Source of the DNA: Clostridium fungisolvens
Lineage (GTDB): Bacteria > Bacillota > Clostridia > Clostridiales > Clostridiaceae
Length of the DNA: 64,000 nucleotides
NCBI RefSeq assembly: GCF_014193895.1
Contig: NZ_BLZR01000001.1
Span: 3,906,001 to 3,970,000, forward strand
Reading direction: 5' to 3'
Below, in pieces: positions 44,374 to 53,600 of this stretch. Numbering within the stretch: the first letter of the stretch is position 1; every line of letters starts with the position of its first letter. The position numbers and the translations under genes were made by a program. The notes beneath the pieces are model-generated. The model made no database searches, was not told where the DNA came from, and worked only from the letters and a program-made list of their open reading frames with translations.

Positions 44374-45129
44374 TCAGTACACTTTTATTTTTTTACAAAT
44401 CTGATTCCACTTCAAGCTAGATTCAGTATTATGCTTCCAAAACTCCTTTTGTGATAATCTAATCTTATAATGAGCTTTTATCGCCTCATACTCAATAGCG
44501 TAAGCAAGTAATAAACTTTTTTGTTCCTCAGACTTTATACCGATTGTAATTAATTCTTTATAAAAGGAATCATATAGTTTTTCTAATCTTACCTTATAAA
44601 CAACAAGTGTAACAAATTCCTCAACAAAGTAAGCAGAAAATACTGTTTGAGATATTACCAACATAATGCCATAATCTTTATAAACTAAACATGTAGAAAC
44701 AAAAGCCAAAAGAGCAGCTGTGATTCTGGCACTTTCATTCAACATCATTCGCCCTGCAGTTGTCTTACTAAACATTATGCTTTCAAAAGCATTTACAGAA
44801 AACTTCATAAAATTATTAGGCAGGTCATTGTTGTAGTATTCATTTGTTTCATATTCTGTAATATCAATTCCAAGCCCATTTTCTATAGCAGTTTCTCTAC
44901 GAACACTCTCTGCATTGTACCAAAAAAAATTATCATCTATTATTTTCAAAACAACATAAAAAACAGATGCTAAAATCTGAACTACTAATAAAATGTTAGC
45001 AACTGTGCTGATTTTAATTATACAGCCAGCTAAAGAACAAGCTACATTAATCCAAAACAACCATTTAATAATACTTTCTATTCTATTTGGCCACAAATAC
45101 AATTGATTAACATCATCGCGTCTTGCCAT
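44374..45129 (-). CDS. Four-TM CBASS effector, SLATT/S-4TM-like
   Basis: 251 aa. Two pairs of hydrophobic helices: residues ~20-65 (WLFWINVACSLAGCIIKI, ILLVVQILASVFYVVLKII) and ~130-180 (ITAALLAFVSTCLVY, GIMLVISQTVFSAYFV). The remainder is cytosolic and helical. Starts 1 bp after the CD-NTase stop. In short type I CBASS loci a membrane protein opens pores or disrupts the membrane when the cyclic nucleotide appears, killing the infected cell. Exact effector family is uncertain; the call rests on topology and linkage. Confidence 0.78.
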   Translation of the reverse strand: MARRDDVNQLYLWPNRIESIIKWLFWINVACSLAGCIIKISTVANILLVVQILASVFYVVLKIIDDNFFWYNAESVRRETAIENGLGIDITEYETNEYYNNDLPNNFMKFSVNAFESIMFSKTTAGRMMLNESARITAALLAFVSTCLVYKDYGIMLVISQTVFSAYFVEEFVTLVVYKVRLEKLYDSFYKELITIGIKSEEQKSLLLAYAIEYEAIKAHYKIRLSQKEFWKHNTESSLKWNQICKKIKVY

Positions 45130-45130
45130 T

Positions 45131-45904
45131 TCAAAGCTCCGGGAAAACTTCTTTTATTTTATTCATGGCTGTATATGGATATCCATTTTTTTCATTTTGC
45201 AATGCTTCATCAATCTTAGAAATTGCATTATCTATTTTATCAGCATTATAATATGTTCTAAGCTTATATAATGAACTTTTTAGGAAATCAGTATAACTTG
45301 TACAATTTATATATGCATAAGTCATTTCATTAGCAATTTTGCCTTCTAACTCATATGAATATAAACCACGATAATTCTTTTGTATATTCCAATGTTTTAA
45401 CAACCTTACAACTGGTTTTATTTTATAAGAATTATTTTTATTACACTCTACAAGTTTGTTATTGAAATCATTTGGATTTGTGTACATCCACTCACTACTA
45501 TTTTTAGGGATATAGTACATGCTAAAGTATACATATGCAGGTACAAGTTCAAATTTTATATGGTTTAGTTCCAATACAATAGTTGGGCTAGATTGATAAA
45601 TTTCCGATGTGCTATATCTTGCCTCTGCAAAATTCTTGAGTCTATTTAGAAATGACTGTGGCTTATAACTGTTAGGATTTTTAAACACTACCATTAAATC
45701 AATATCTGATCCTTCATCTGCTTTTCTAGGTAATATAGTTTCACGAGTGTAAGATCCAAAAATTACTTTATCTATAATCTCATCCCCAAAATAAGATGTT
45801 AATCTCGTCTTGAGCGTATCAATAGATGTTGTTATACTACTTTTTTCATTCGAGTTCAATACTAGTGAACTTCCTAAGTCTTGTAAATAGCTATTAACTG
45901 ACAT
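45131..45904 (-). CDS. CBASS cyclic oligonucleotide synthase (CD-NTase)
   Basis: 257 aa. FGSYTRETILPRKADEGSDI followed by DLMVVF gives the polymerase-beta-type GS motif (50-51) and the D-x-D metal pair (67, 69); the third acid is in FELVPAYVY. Sequence after it (KPVVRLLKHWN) is the CD-NTase helical part. It should make a cyclic di- or trinucleotide on phage infection that triggers the 4-TM partner encoded 1 bp downstream. No Cap2/Cap3 genes, so type I. It begins 53 bp after hsdR. Confidence 0.88.
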   Translation of the reverse strand: MSVNSYLQDLGSSLVLNSNEKSSITTSIDTLKTRLTSYFGDEIIDKVIFGSYTRETILPRKADEGSDIDLMVVFKNPNSYKPQSFLNRLKNFAEARYSTSEIYQSSPTIVLELNHIKFELVPAYVYFSMYYIPKNSSEWMYTNPNDFNNKLVECNKNNSYKIKPVVRLLKHWNIQKNYRGLYSYELEGKIANEMTYAYINCTSYTDFLKSSLYKLRTYYNADKIDNAISKIDEALQNEKNGYPYTAMNKIKEVFPEL

Positions 45905-45957
45905 ACCTTGTATTCCCCTTTCAATAATATATCTACCATAATTATAAATTACAGATT

Positions 45958-48900
45958 TTACCCTTTTAATTCCTTAAATATAACCTCAGCCATCATATCC
46001 ATGATAAACTTCATTTTAGCTTCATCACTAAAGAGGCTCATAAAGAAGTTATCATTTTCTTCATAGCGATTAACAGCTACATCTTTGAACTTTTGTTCAT
46101 ATAGATATTTAAATAGGGATTTATCATTTGCTTTTGCTGCATTAACAATCTTTTCATCTTTAGCAAAGTCTAGCTTCATTTGCTCTAGAACCTTATCTTG
46201 TTCTGAGAATTCTGTTCCAAATCGTTCATTCATCTTATTAATAATCACCGATAGTGGATCATTCTTCTTTTCTCTTCCACCTACTCCGCCTTTTATATTA
46301 GGTAGATAGTCATCTGTGCTTTCCATAGCAATACTTCCATCAAAGGTCTTAGATAGCTTATAGTATTCCAGCATGATTTTATCTGAAATTTCTACTGGTC
46401 CATCTTCCCCAGATGGAGGCAGACATTTAGCTAAGAGTTTTGCATATACAAAAAACTTCTGCATATCCTTATCGTACATACGGCATACTTGTATGATGAA
46501 GGAGTAAATACGTATGAACCTTGCTAAGTATGATTTAAAATCATCTCTCTCATGATCTTCTTTAGCCTTATAACGATCTAAGGCTGGTTTAATGCATGCT
46601 GTAAGAGTAGATTGTACATTCTTATCACTCTTTGAATAATATGCTTCTGCAAATCTTTCTACTTCTAATTGCTGATATATTTGATACTCATCTAACTTAT
46701 TTTTCAAATCATAAATAACATTAGGATCTGTTTCTTCTTCTAATACAGTCGCTTCATAATAAGGCTGGAAGGAGTTCTGTATTTCCTCTGCTGAATTTAC
46801 AAAATCAAGAACAAATGTATCTTCCTTTCCTCTCATGGTTCTATTAAGTCTTGAGAGTGTCTGTACAGCTTTTACCCCTGACAATTTTTTATCCACAAAC
46901 ATAGTGTGTAGTAATGGTTCATCAAAGCCTGTTTGATACTTTTCAGCAACTATTAGCATATTAAAAGCATCAGTATGGAATTGAGATTTAAGTTGATTTT
47001 CTTTAATGTTTTTTCCATCCTTATCATGATTTAGCTTTTCCTCTGTAAAGTCTTCATCATCATCTTTAACAGTACCTGAAAATGCAACTAATACATCTAA
47101 ATTAGTATAGCCTTGTTCCTTTATATATCTTCTAAACTCTAATAGATATCTTACTGCATGAAGACGAGAAGAAGTAACTATCATTGCTTTAGCATGTCCA
47201 TCTATTTTATTCTTTGTTATACTTCTAAAATGCTCTACCATAATTGCAGTTTTTTGTGCCAAATTATGTGGATGCAAGGACTCATACTTTGAGATTTCCT
47301 TACTTGCCTTGCTGCTATCAATGCTTGGATCATCAGCTACCTTCTTAGCAATCTTATAATACATTTTATAGGTAGTGTAATTTTTCAATACATCTAAGAT
47401 AAAATGCTCTTCAATAGCTTGCCTCATAGAATAAATATGAAAAGCTCTAAAAGTTCCATCTGTTTGTTTTTCTCCAAACATCTGTAAGGTCTTTTCCTTT
47501 GGAGTTGCAGTAAAGGCGAAGAAAGATAGATTGTTTAATCTTCCATGGGATAAAAGTTCATCAACTAATTCATCCTGGAAATCAGAAGTATTTTCCTCTG
47601 ACTCACTTTCCATCTGTCTATACTCTTCTAATACATCTTCAGTATTGCCTAATGCTTTCTTTAATTTTTTTGCAGCTTCTCCAGTTTGACTTGAATGAGC
47701 TTCGTCTACGATAATAGCAAAGTTACTTCCATCTTTTTTTACCTGATCGTAGATCACAGGGAATTTTTGCAGTGTAGTAATTATGATTCTCTTTGCTGTA
47801 TTTATAGCATCTCTTAAATCAATAGCACGCTTTTTATTATCAATACATTCAACTACTCCAAGTACATGGTCAAATTGATAGATTGTTTCTTGAAGCTGAC
47901 TATCTAGTACTCTTCTGTCTGTAACAACTATGATTGATTGAAATATTTTTTCATCTTCATCATTATGAATACCAGCAAGTCTATGAGCAAGCCAAGCTAT
48001 AGAGTTAGACTTACCACTTCCTGCACTATGTTGAATCAAATAATTCCTTCCAGCGCCATTTTCTTTAACATCTGAAAGAAGCTTAGTTACTACATCTAAC
48101 TGATGATAACGAGGAAATATTAGACTTTCTTCAGTATACTTCTTTCCTTCCTTATCTTCTTTTTCTTCCTTTTTAAGATGAAGATATTTATGAAGTATCT
48201 CCATTAATCTATCTTTACAAAGTACCTTTTCCCAAAGATATGCTGTTTGATAACCATCCGGATTAAGAGGATTTCCCGCTCCCCCTACATTGCCAGCACC
48301 GTTAGAACCTTGATTGAATGGAAGGAAATAAGTGTTTTTACCACTTAATCTTGTGGCCATATACACTTCATATAAGTCCACAGCAAAATGAACTAATACT
48401 CTATTTCTAAACTCAAATATAGCCTCTTTGCCTGATCTATCAAGCTTATACTGGTCAATAGCATTAGATATTGTCTGCCCTGTAAACTGGCATTTAAGCT
48501 CCATAGATACCACTGGAATACCATTCAAAAATAATACTATATCAATACTATTTTCATTTAAGAGAGAGTAATGAAGCTGTCTTGTACAATGAAGTATATT
48601 CTTATTGTACTGTTCTACAGTCTCATAATTCATCGAAGTCTCAGGCTTAAAATAACAAACCTTAAACTCAATGCCCCTATCCTTAAAACCTTTTCTTAAT
48701 ATCTTTAAAAGTCCATTAGTGCTAACTTCTTTGCAAAATCTCTTAATAAAGCTATCCTCTGCAGAAGTTCCATAAACAGTACAATATCTCTCCCACTTTT
48801 TAGGTTGGGTTGATTTTATAAAGTTAATAAGAGTTTCTTTGTCTAAAGCTAACTCTCTATCAAAACTTTTAGGATTACCTTTTTCATACCCACCCTTTGT

Positions 48901-48960
48901 TATAAGATATTCTTCAATAGCCTCTTCAAAATTCTTTTCCTTAATCAATTCATCCGTCAT
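45958..48960 (-). CDS. hsdR: Type I restriction enzyme, HsdR
   Basis: 1000 aa. N-terminal nuclease domain with DIVLFLNGIPVVSMELK (PD-ExK core), then an SF2 translocase: Walker A QHSAGSGKSNSIAW, motif II VDEAHSSQTG, motif III FFAFTATPK and motif VI QTLSRLNRTMRGKE; a helical C-terminal domain follows that contacts the methylase. It cuts DNA after ATP-driven translocation when the site is unmethylated. AGGGGATGG precedes ATG 48960. It is separated from hsdM and hsdS by a toxin-antitoxin trio, and its 3' end is repeated beyond the CBASS pair. Confidence 0.95.
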   Translation of the reverse strand: MTDELIKEKNFEEAIEEYLITKGGYEKGNPKSFDRELALDKETLINFIKSTQPKKWERYCTVYGTSAEDSFIKRFCKEVSTNGLLKILRKGFKDRGIEFKVCYFKPETSMNYETVEQYNKNILHCTRQLHYSLLNENSIDIVLFLNGIPVVSMELKCQFTGQTISNAIDQYKLDRSGKEAIFEFRNRVLVHFAVDLYEVYMATRLSGKNTYFLPFNQGSNGAGNVGGAGNPLNPDGYQTAYLWEKVLCKDRLMEILHKYLHLKKEEKEDKEGKKYTEESLIFPRYHQLDVVTKLLSDVKENGAGRNYLIQHSAGSGKSNSIAWLAHRLAGIHNDEDEKIFQSIIVVTDRRVLDSQLQETIYQFDHVLGVVECIDNKKRAIDLRDAINTAKRIIITTLQKFPVIYDQVKKDGSNFAIIVDEAHSSQTGEAAKKLKKALGNTEDVLEEYRQMESESEENTSDFQDELVDELLSHGRLNNLSFFAFTATPKEKTLQMFGEKQTDGTFRAFHIYSMRQAIEEHFILDVLKNYTTYKMYYKIAKKVADDPSIDSSKASKEISKYESLHPHNLAQKTAIMVEHFRSITKNKIDGHAKAMIVTSSRLHAVRYLLEFRRYIKEQGYTNLDVLVAFSGTVKDDDEDFTEEKLNHDKDGKNIKENQLKSQFHTDAFNMLIVAEKYQTGFDEPLLHTMFVDKKLSGVKAVQTLSRLNRTMRGKEDTFVLDFVNSAEEIQNSFQPYYEATVLEEETDPNVIYDLKNKLDEYQIYQQLEVERFAEAYYSKSDKNVQSTLTACIKPALDRYKAKEDHERDDFKSYLARFIRIYSFIIQVCRMYDKDMQKFFVYAKLLAKCLPPSGEDGPVEISDKIMLEYYKLSKTFDGSIAMESTDDYLPNIKGGVGGREKKNDPLSVIINKMNERFGTEFSEQDKVLEQMKLDFAKDEKIVNAAKANDKSLFKYLYEQKFKDVAVNRYEENDNFFMSLFSDEAKMKFIMDMMAEVIFKELKG

Positions 48961-48978
48961 CTTTTATACCATCCCCTA

Positions 48979-49092
48979 CTACTCTAACTCTTTTAATGTA
49001 AAGTTAACTCTAGCTATTTCTGCTGCCTTAGATAATTTCTCTTCAAATAATTCTTTAGATAATATCTTAGTTAAAAACACAAAGTGAATTAT
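48979..49092 (-). pseudogene. Short coding remnant before hsdR
   Basis: Minus-strand open stretch FLTKILSKELFEEKLSKAAE, then IARVNFTLKELE and TAG at 48979. It has no start codon of its own and a coding-like composition, so it looks like the C-terminal scrap of a gene lost when the trio at 49.1-50.1 kb was placed here. Parent not recognised. Confidence 0.4.
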
Positions 49093-49110
49093 ATTAAATC
49101 TTACTGGTGG

Positions 49111-49338
49111 CTATGATTCTATCTCATCTTCAAGCTCTTTATATAAATAAGTAGGGCCTTCATACCACAGCTTAGTATCTTCTTTCTCTAGCACACTATA
49201 TACCTTAGAATTATAGACTTCTAGTAAGGCCTCTTCCCAAGTTATCTTTTTGTCCTTTGACAACATCTCAGTTACCTTTGCAACTTTTAATGGAATGAAT
49301 ATATGAACATTGTCCTGTGTTATCTCTGGTAATGGCAT
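49111..49338 (-). CDS. Small partner protein of DUF3990 toxin locus
   Basis: 75 aa. Acidic, helical: KVAKVTEMLSKDKKITWEEA then VYNSKVYSVLEKEDTKLWYE. This type of small protein regularly follows DUF3990 genes, and its -NSK-Y--L----TKLW- pattern matches that partner. Starts 1 bp after the DUF3990 stop, so the two are coupled. It is probably an antitoxin or specificity partner; which of the two small proteins neutralises the toxin cannot be told. Confidence 0.7.
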   Translation of the reverse strand: MPLPEITQDNVHIFIPLKVAKVTEMLSKDKKITWEEALLEVYNSKVYSVLEKEDTKLWYEGPTYLYKELEDEIES

Positions 49339-49339
49339 A

Positions 49340-49825
49340 CTAAATCACCTCGCATTCAATAAAATCTAAAAAGCTAAGGGCCTTTATAGAATGGAAAGAT
49401 ATTTGATCTGCTAGTTTATATGTTCTAAGTTCTTTTATTGCAGTTTCAATATCCATAAACTTGTTTTCAAAAGCATTAAGACAAGCGTAAACTCTGTCAT
49501 CCGCTACCGGTCCTTTTATAATATCGTAGTCATGAGTATACCCAGCATTCATCCTATTATCTATTACAAAATTAAGCCACTGCTCATTTGCTTCATCAAA
49601 AACTATAGTCTTTATAGCTTTATCATTAAAAATATCTTCATCAAATTTATATATACTTATAAAACCTTGAGTAGAATTTTCTCTAGCCTGCTTTATCTTT
49701 GCCCATTTATAGGCTTGCTCTTTATTTGAAGTAGTGTAAAAGCCATTTCCGAAATCTAGAGTTCTATTGGCTTTTAATATGGCAGGCTTCTCAACCTTAA
49801 CATTACTACCATGGTATAGTATCAA
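49340..49825 (-). CDS. DUF3990 protein, ADP-ribosyltransferase-like toxin
   Basis: 161 aa. MILYHGSNVKVEKP opens a DUF3990 domain; LDFGNGFYTTSNKEQAYKWA is its conserved core, with the H-G/Y-T-T pattern of ADP-ribosyltransferase folds that bind NAD, and YDIIKGPVADDRVYACL near the end. It is flanked by a DUF3791 gene before and a small acidic partner after, the usual three-gene toxin-antitoxin arrangement. Target unknown. It lies inside a type I restriction operon, where it may guard the island or the enzyme's loss. Confidence 0.82.
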   Translation of the reverse strand: MILYHGSNVKVEKPAILKANRTLDFGNGFYTTSNKEQAYKWAKIKQARENSTQGFISIYKFDEDIFNDKAIKTIVFDEANEQWLNFVIDNRMNAGYTHDYDIIKGPVADDRVYACLNAFENKFMDIETAIKELRTYKLADQISFHSIKALSFLDFIECEVI

Positions 49826-49865
49826 TATTTATCCCTCCTGCATTCTTTTAAGCACACAGCAATTA

Positions 49866-50090
49866 TTAAAAGTTATATCCCCTATTTCTTAGGAATATCT
49901 CAATTTCCTGAATTATATAATCCTTACCCTGTGTGTGTAATATATCATAGTTTTCAGCTAAAAAATGAATTGCATTACTATCCTTAAATAGGTTAGCTAC
50001 ATCCTTTCCCTTCATGTTGTGCTTCACTTTAAAATTTTCTATACAAAAAGAAACAAACTCTATTATCTGTTCTTCCCTATTTAACTCACT
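49866..50090 (-). CDS. DUF3791 protein, toxin-locus partner
   Basis: 74 aa from ATG 50090; TTG 50108 is too close to the AAGAAGGTG ribosome site to be used. EEQIIEFVSFCIENFKVKHN and HFLAENYDILHTQGKDYII are the conserved DUF3791 blocks. It is a small helical protein always seen next to DUF3990, with a putative antitoxin role. It opens the trio 185 bp after hsdS, with a GGCATATA box and a hairpin in the gap. Confidence 0.82.
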   Translation of the reverse strand, partial: SELNREEQIIEFVSFCIENFKVKHNMKGKDVANLFKDSNAIHFLAENYDILHTQGKDYIIQEIEIFLRNRGYNF

Positions 50091-50210
50091 CATCAAAGCT
50101 CTCAACACCTTCTTAAAATTAATATTTTTTATAAAATCATGATTATCTAATGATGCTAACTTACTATATATTCTGCACCAAAACTACAATTTTAGCATTA
50201 AGTAAAGCTT

Positions 50211-50248
50211 ATACACCACTATATGTACTTAAATATATAGCAGTGTAT
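50211..50248. terminator. AT-rich hairpin between hsdS and DUF3791 gene
   Basis: ATACAC-C-ACTATAT (50211-50224) pairs with ATATAG-CA-GTGTAT (50235-50248). A possible terminator for hsdM-hsdS; T-run absent. Confidence 0.45.
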
Positions 50249-50265
50249 ATATCTTAGATTTATCT

Positions 50266-50273
50266 TATATGCC
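50266..50273 (-). promoter_or_regulatory. GGCATATA box upstream of toxin trio
   Basis: Minus-strand GGCATATA 3 bp past the hsdS stop and ~175 bp before the DUF3791 start. Same octamer as in the sigma-factor module, but more distant from its gene, so chance is not excluded. Confidence 0.3.
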
Positions 50274-50275
50274 AT

Positions 50276-51607
50276 CTATACTTCTCTTTTACCAGTGACA
50301 CATTCGTAGATTAGGCTTTTTTTGTATTCGGTTAGTTTTTGGATTAATACGTCTTTTTGTAGTATATATCTATCAATTTCACTGCATTTTTTCTCTAGAT
50401 AGCAAATTATGCTAGTTTGCTCCTCAATTGTAGGTATCGGAAAACTAAAATTATTTATTTTTTCTTGAGATAGCGATGACATTATTGATCCATCCTGAGA
50501 TAATCCAGTGTACATCTTAAAGATTGAACTACTCAAAACCCAAAATAAGTACTTATTTGTATAATATTCTGTTGTAGGCCTCACTACTAGCAAATGACTA
50601 TTTAGTGACGCTAATCCTGGTAAGCTATCTATGTACGCCAATTTTCCAACAGTTCCATCCTTAGTTATAATTAAGTCGCCAATCTTTATATGAATATCTG
50701 GTGCTTCATCATATCTTTCTTTTGAAATATGATAACATTTATTCCAGTTAACACTTCCCCCTTCAAAGTCAGTTCCTGTAACTAAGTACGGACCATCATC
50801 AATAAATTCAGATGCCTTTAATCCTTGCCAACCTATTCTGCCTTTTAAATAAGTATTATACTTTATTCTAAAATAATTCCAATGTTCAGGAATTTCCCCA
50901 ATCCATTCAATTCCACTATATTTCATTGGTACATCAGGCTTTAATCCCTTTGTCACTGCTTCTGTAATAACTGATTGCTTATATGCTTTTAGCTTTTCAA
51001 TTACCTGTTTTTGTTTTTCTATAGTTTCGTCTATTTTAGAACACTTAGTATTCAAATAATTCCTTATTTTCAGTTGCTCCTTATCTGTTGGAATTGGAAC
51101 ACTATAATCTAACATCTCTTTCAATGTTAAGCTAGCTTGATTTGCTGTACCATGCGCAATTAAATCAAGATACTTTCTAAAAGCATGGGTAGATAAATAG
51201 TAGAAAAGAAATAAATTATCGACTCTTTTTTTAGGCATCCATCTTACTACATTTTGATTCAATAACGAGTTATCTAACTCCTTAGGTAAAAGTGCTAATT
51301 GACCCACAGCTGAATTTACTACATCCGGTGTACTTCCAACAGTTGACATCAGAATATCATTAGTTGATAGCTTGACATTTACATAATCATTTGCTATTTC
51401 TTCTCTAATAAAAGCTTCACTCTTTACAACTGTTTGTTTTTTCAAGTCACTTGCTTTTACAACTGGAACTCCATTATCTGAAAACATTTCTGATTTAAAT
51501 GCATATCCTTTTGTTGTTTCAACAACTGACTTTAACTTCATAATAGTCCAATCCTCAGGTATCTCTCCAATCCATTCAATCCCACTGTCCTTCATCTTCC
51601 TAGTCAT
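50276..51607 (-). CDS. hsdS: Type I restriction specificity subunit, HsdS
   Basis: 443 aa with two target-recognition halves, each introduced by the same motif: KDSGIEWIGEIPEDWTIMKL at residue 6 and YSGIEWIGEIPEHWNYFRIK near 225. Each half ends in a conserved helix (EKQKQVIEKLKAYKQSVITE; LIQKLTEYKKSLIYECV). The two domains read the two parts of a split DNA site, the helices set the spacing. It overlaps hsdM by 8 bp (ATGACTAG), giving coupled translation. Confidence 0.95.
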   Translation of the reverse strand: MTRKMKDSGIEWIGEIPEDWTIMKLKSVVETTKGYAFKSEMFSDNGVPVVKASDLKKQTVVKSEAFIREEIANDYVNVKLSTNDILMSTVGSTPDVVNSAVGQLALLPKELDNSLLNQNVVRWMPKKRVDNLFLFYYLSTHAFRKYLDLIAHGTANQASLTLKEMLDYSVPIPTDKEQLKIRNYLNTKCSKIDETIEKQKQVIEKLKAYKQSVITEAVTKGLKPDVPMKYSGIEWIGEIPEHWNYFRIKYNTYLKGRIGWQGLKASEFIDDGPYLVTGTDFEGGSVNWNKCYHISKERYDEAPDIHIKIGDLIITKDGTVGKLAYIDSLPGLASLNSHLLVVRPTTEYYTNKYLFWVLSSSIFKMYTGLSQDGSIMSSLSQEKINNFSFPIPTIEEQTSIICYLEKKCSEIDRYILQKDVLIQKLTEYKKSLIYECVTGKREV

Positions 51608-53315
51608 TGAATATTTCCTCCAAAGCTCCTGATAGTTCCATCTCTATTTCCATTATCTCAGCCATTAACTCCATAGCTGGCTTTGGTGGAGTGTATTTAT
51701 AGAAGTAACGTGTAAATGGTATTTCATAGCCTATCTTTGTCTTGCTTTTATCTATCCATGCATCTGGTGCAAAAGGTAGCACTTCTCTTTTAAAGTATTC
51801 ATCTATATGTTCTTTTAGTGGTACATTTTCTGTATCACGAAGGGATGTGTCAGCTACTGGTTTTCCTTTTTTAAGTACAATTTCTCCATTTTCATCAAGC
51901 TGAGGTCTTTCTACAACAATCTTTGCATAGCCAAAATCTTCATTATCAAATACTTTGCTTATTTCTGTTTCTTTAAACTCGCCATATAGTTTTGTTATCT
52001 CATCTATATAATGCTTAGGAATATCATTTCTCTTATTTCCTAGGGACTTTCTGCGTTTTTCATAAAGTTCACTTGCATTAATAAGCTGCACTTTTCCCTT
52101 ACGATAGGATGGCTTCTTGTTTGATATTATCCATATATAAGTAGCTATTCCTGTGTTATAGAAAATATCATTTGGCAAGGCTACAATAGCTTCTAACAAG
52201 TCATTTTCTAATAAATATCTTCTTATTTCAGAAGGTCCACTACCAGCATCTCCTGTAAATAATGGAGAACCATTATGAATAATAGCAACCTTTGAGCCTT
52301 GAGGTTTCATCTTTGAAATAGCAGTTTGTAAGAATAGCATTTGCCCATCCCCTACTGCTGGTAGTCCTGCTCCAAAGCGTCCTGCAAAACCTAGCTTAGC
52401 TTCTTTTTCAACTGCAGCTTTATCATTTTTCCATTCACGTCCAAAGGGAGGGTTGGAAAGGATATAGTCAAACTTATCTTCTTTAAATTGATCATCAGAT
52501 AATGTATTTCCATTCTTTATATTATCTGCATTTCCACCTTTAATAAGAATATCTGCTTTACAGATAGCAAAGGTTTGATCATTTATTTCTTGGCCAAAGC
52601 TTATAAGTTCAGCGTTATTATTAAGCTTTTTCAAATAATCATCTGCAACAGAAAGCATACCACCAGTTCCGCAGGCAGGGTCATAAATTGTCTTAGCTAT
52701 ACCTCCAGTTAATAGATCACTATCATGATCAAAAAGAATATTAACCATAAGCTCAATAACTTCTCTTGGAGTATAGTGCTGTCCAGCATCCTCGTTATGT
52801 GCTTCTGAGAATTTACGTATGATTTCTTCAAATATATATCCCATCTCGAGGTTAGATATTTTATCTGGATGCAAATCAGCCTTAGGAGTTGTAAACTCTT
52901 GAATAACTATATATAAAAGATTCTTTTCTGCAAGCCTTGTTATCTGACCATCAAAATTAAACTTTTCAATTATGCTGCGAACATTTGAAGAATATCCATT
53001 TAAATAAGATCTAAAATTAGCTTCAATCCCATCAGGATCACTAAGTAACTTTTCAAAATCATATTTACTTGTGTTATAAAATGAATATCCTGATTCTCTA
53101 GTTAAAAATACATCCTTCATAGGAAGATGGCCTACTGATTCATTCTTTTTAAAAACCGCTTCTTTAGTATCTGCTAATATACAGTCAAAACGTCTGATAA
53201 CAGTAAGTGGAAGAATAACTTCACCATATTCATGTGGCTTATATACTCCTGTTAATTTATCAGCTATTGCCCATATCAAATTTGCTTTTTCATTTATGTT
53301 GAAACTTATACTCAT
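51600..53315 (-). CDS. hsdM: Type I DNA N6-adenine methyltransferase, HsdM
   Basis: 571 aa. N-terminal helical HsdM domain (residues 1-150), then SAM site DPACGTGGMLSVADDYL and catalytic NPPFGREW (motif IV), as in adenine-N6 methylases; C-terminal domain includes YKYTPPKP. It modifies host sites with HsdS and forms the restriction complex with HsdR. First gene of the operon; GGGAGAATTATT upstream of ATG 53315 is a plausible ribosome site. Confidence 0.95.
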   Translation of the reverse strand: MSISFNINEKANLIWAIADKLTGVYKPHEYGEVILPLTVIRRFDCILADTKEAVFKKNESVGHLPMKDVFLTRESGYSFYNTSKYDFEKLLSDPDGIEANFRSYLNGYSSNVRSIIEKFNFDGQITRLAEKNLLYIVIQEFTTPKADLHPDKISNLEMGYIFEEIIRKFSEAHNEDAGQHYTPREVIELMVNILFDHDSDLLTGGIAKTIYDPACGTGGMLSVADDYLKKLNNNAELISFGQEINDQTFAICKADILIKGGNADNIKNGNTLSDDQFKEDKFDYILSNPPFGREWKNDKAAVEKEAKLGFAGRFGAGLPAVGDGQMLFLQTAISKMKPQGSKVAIIHNGSPLFTGDAGSGPSEIRRYLLENDLLEAIVALPNDIFYNTGIATYIWIISNKKPSYRKGKVQLINASELYEKRRKSLGNKRNDIPKHYIDEITKLYGEFKETEISKVFDNEDFGYAKIVVERPQLDENGEIVLKKGKPVADTSLRDTENVPLKEHIDEYFKREVLPFAPDAWIDKSKTKIGYEIPFTRYFYKYTPPKPAMELMAEIMEIEMELSGALEEIFND

Positions 53316-53418
53316 TTGTAATAATTCTCCCTATTTTTGATTTATTTGTTATATATAATTATAACACGATTTTTCAAAATCGAGTCATCAAAACAAGGTT
53401 CTATAAAATAAACACTAA

Positions 53419-53600
53419 AAGCTTGTACATTTGGGCGTAGCCGCTAAACATTGTTTTGTGCAGTGTGCAAGCTGTGACCCAAAAGGAATGCTTAATAGTA
53501 GCTTGTAAATAGGATAGGCATTGACCCAATATTCCTTCTTAAAAGCGCCTGTCCTATGTCATTGCTACAAAACAGCATGTTTGGCGAAGTGTGCAAGCTT
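53419..53600 (-). repeat. MITE-like element, copy 2 (inverted)
   Basis: Reverse complement matches 41379-41561 over its length: AAGCTTGCACACTTCGCCAA end, ATGACATAGGACAGGC, TTTACAAGC, AAGCATTCC, and TTTAGCGGCTACGCCCAAAT end. Same pair of inverted tips as copy 1. Confidence 0.8.

Noticed and set aside
49866..50108. TTG 50108 as DUF3791 start
   Set aside because: The codon directly abuts the ribosome site; ATG 50090 gives the usual family length.
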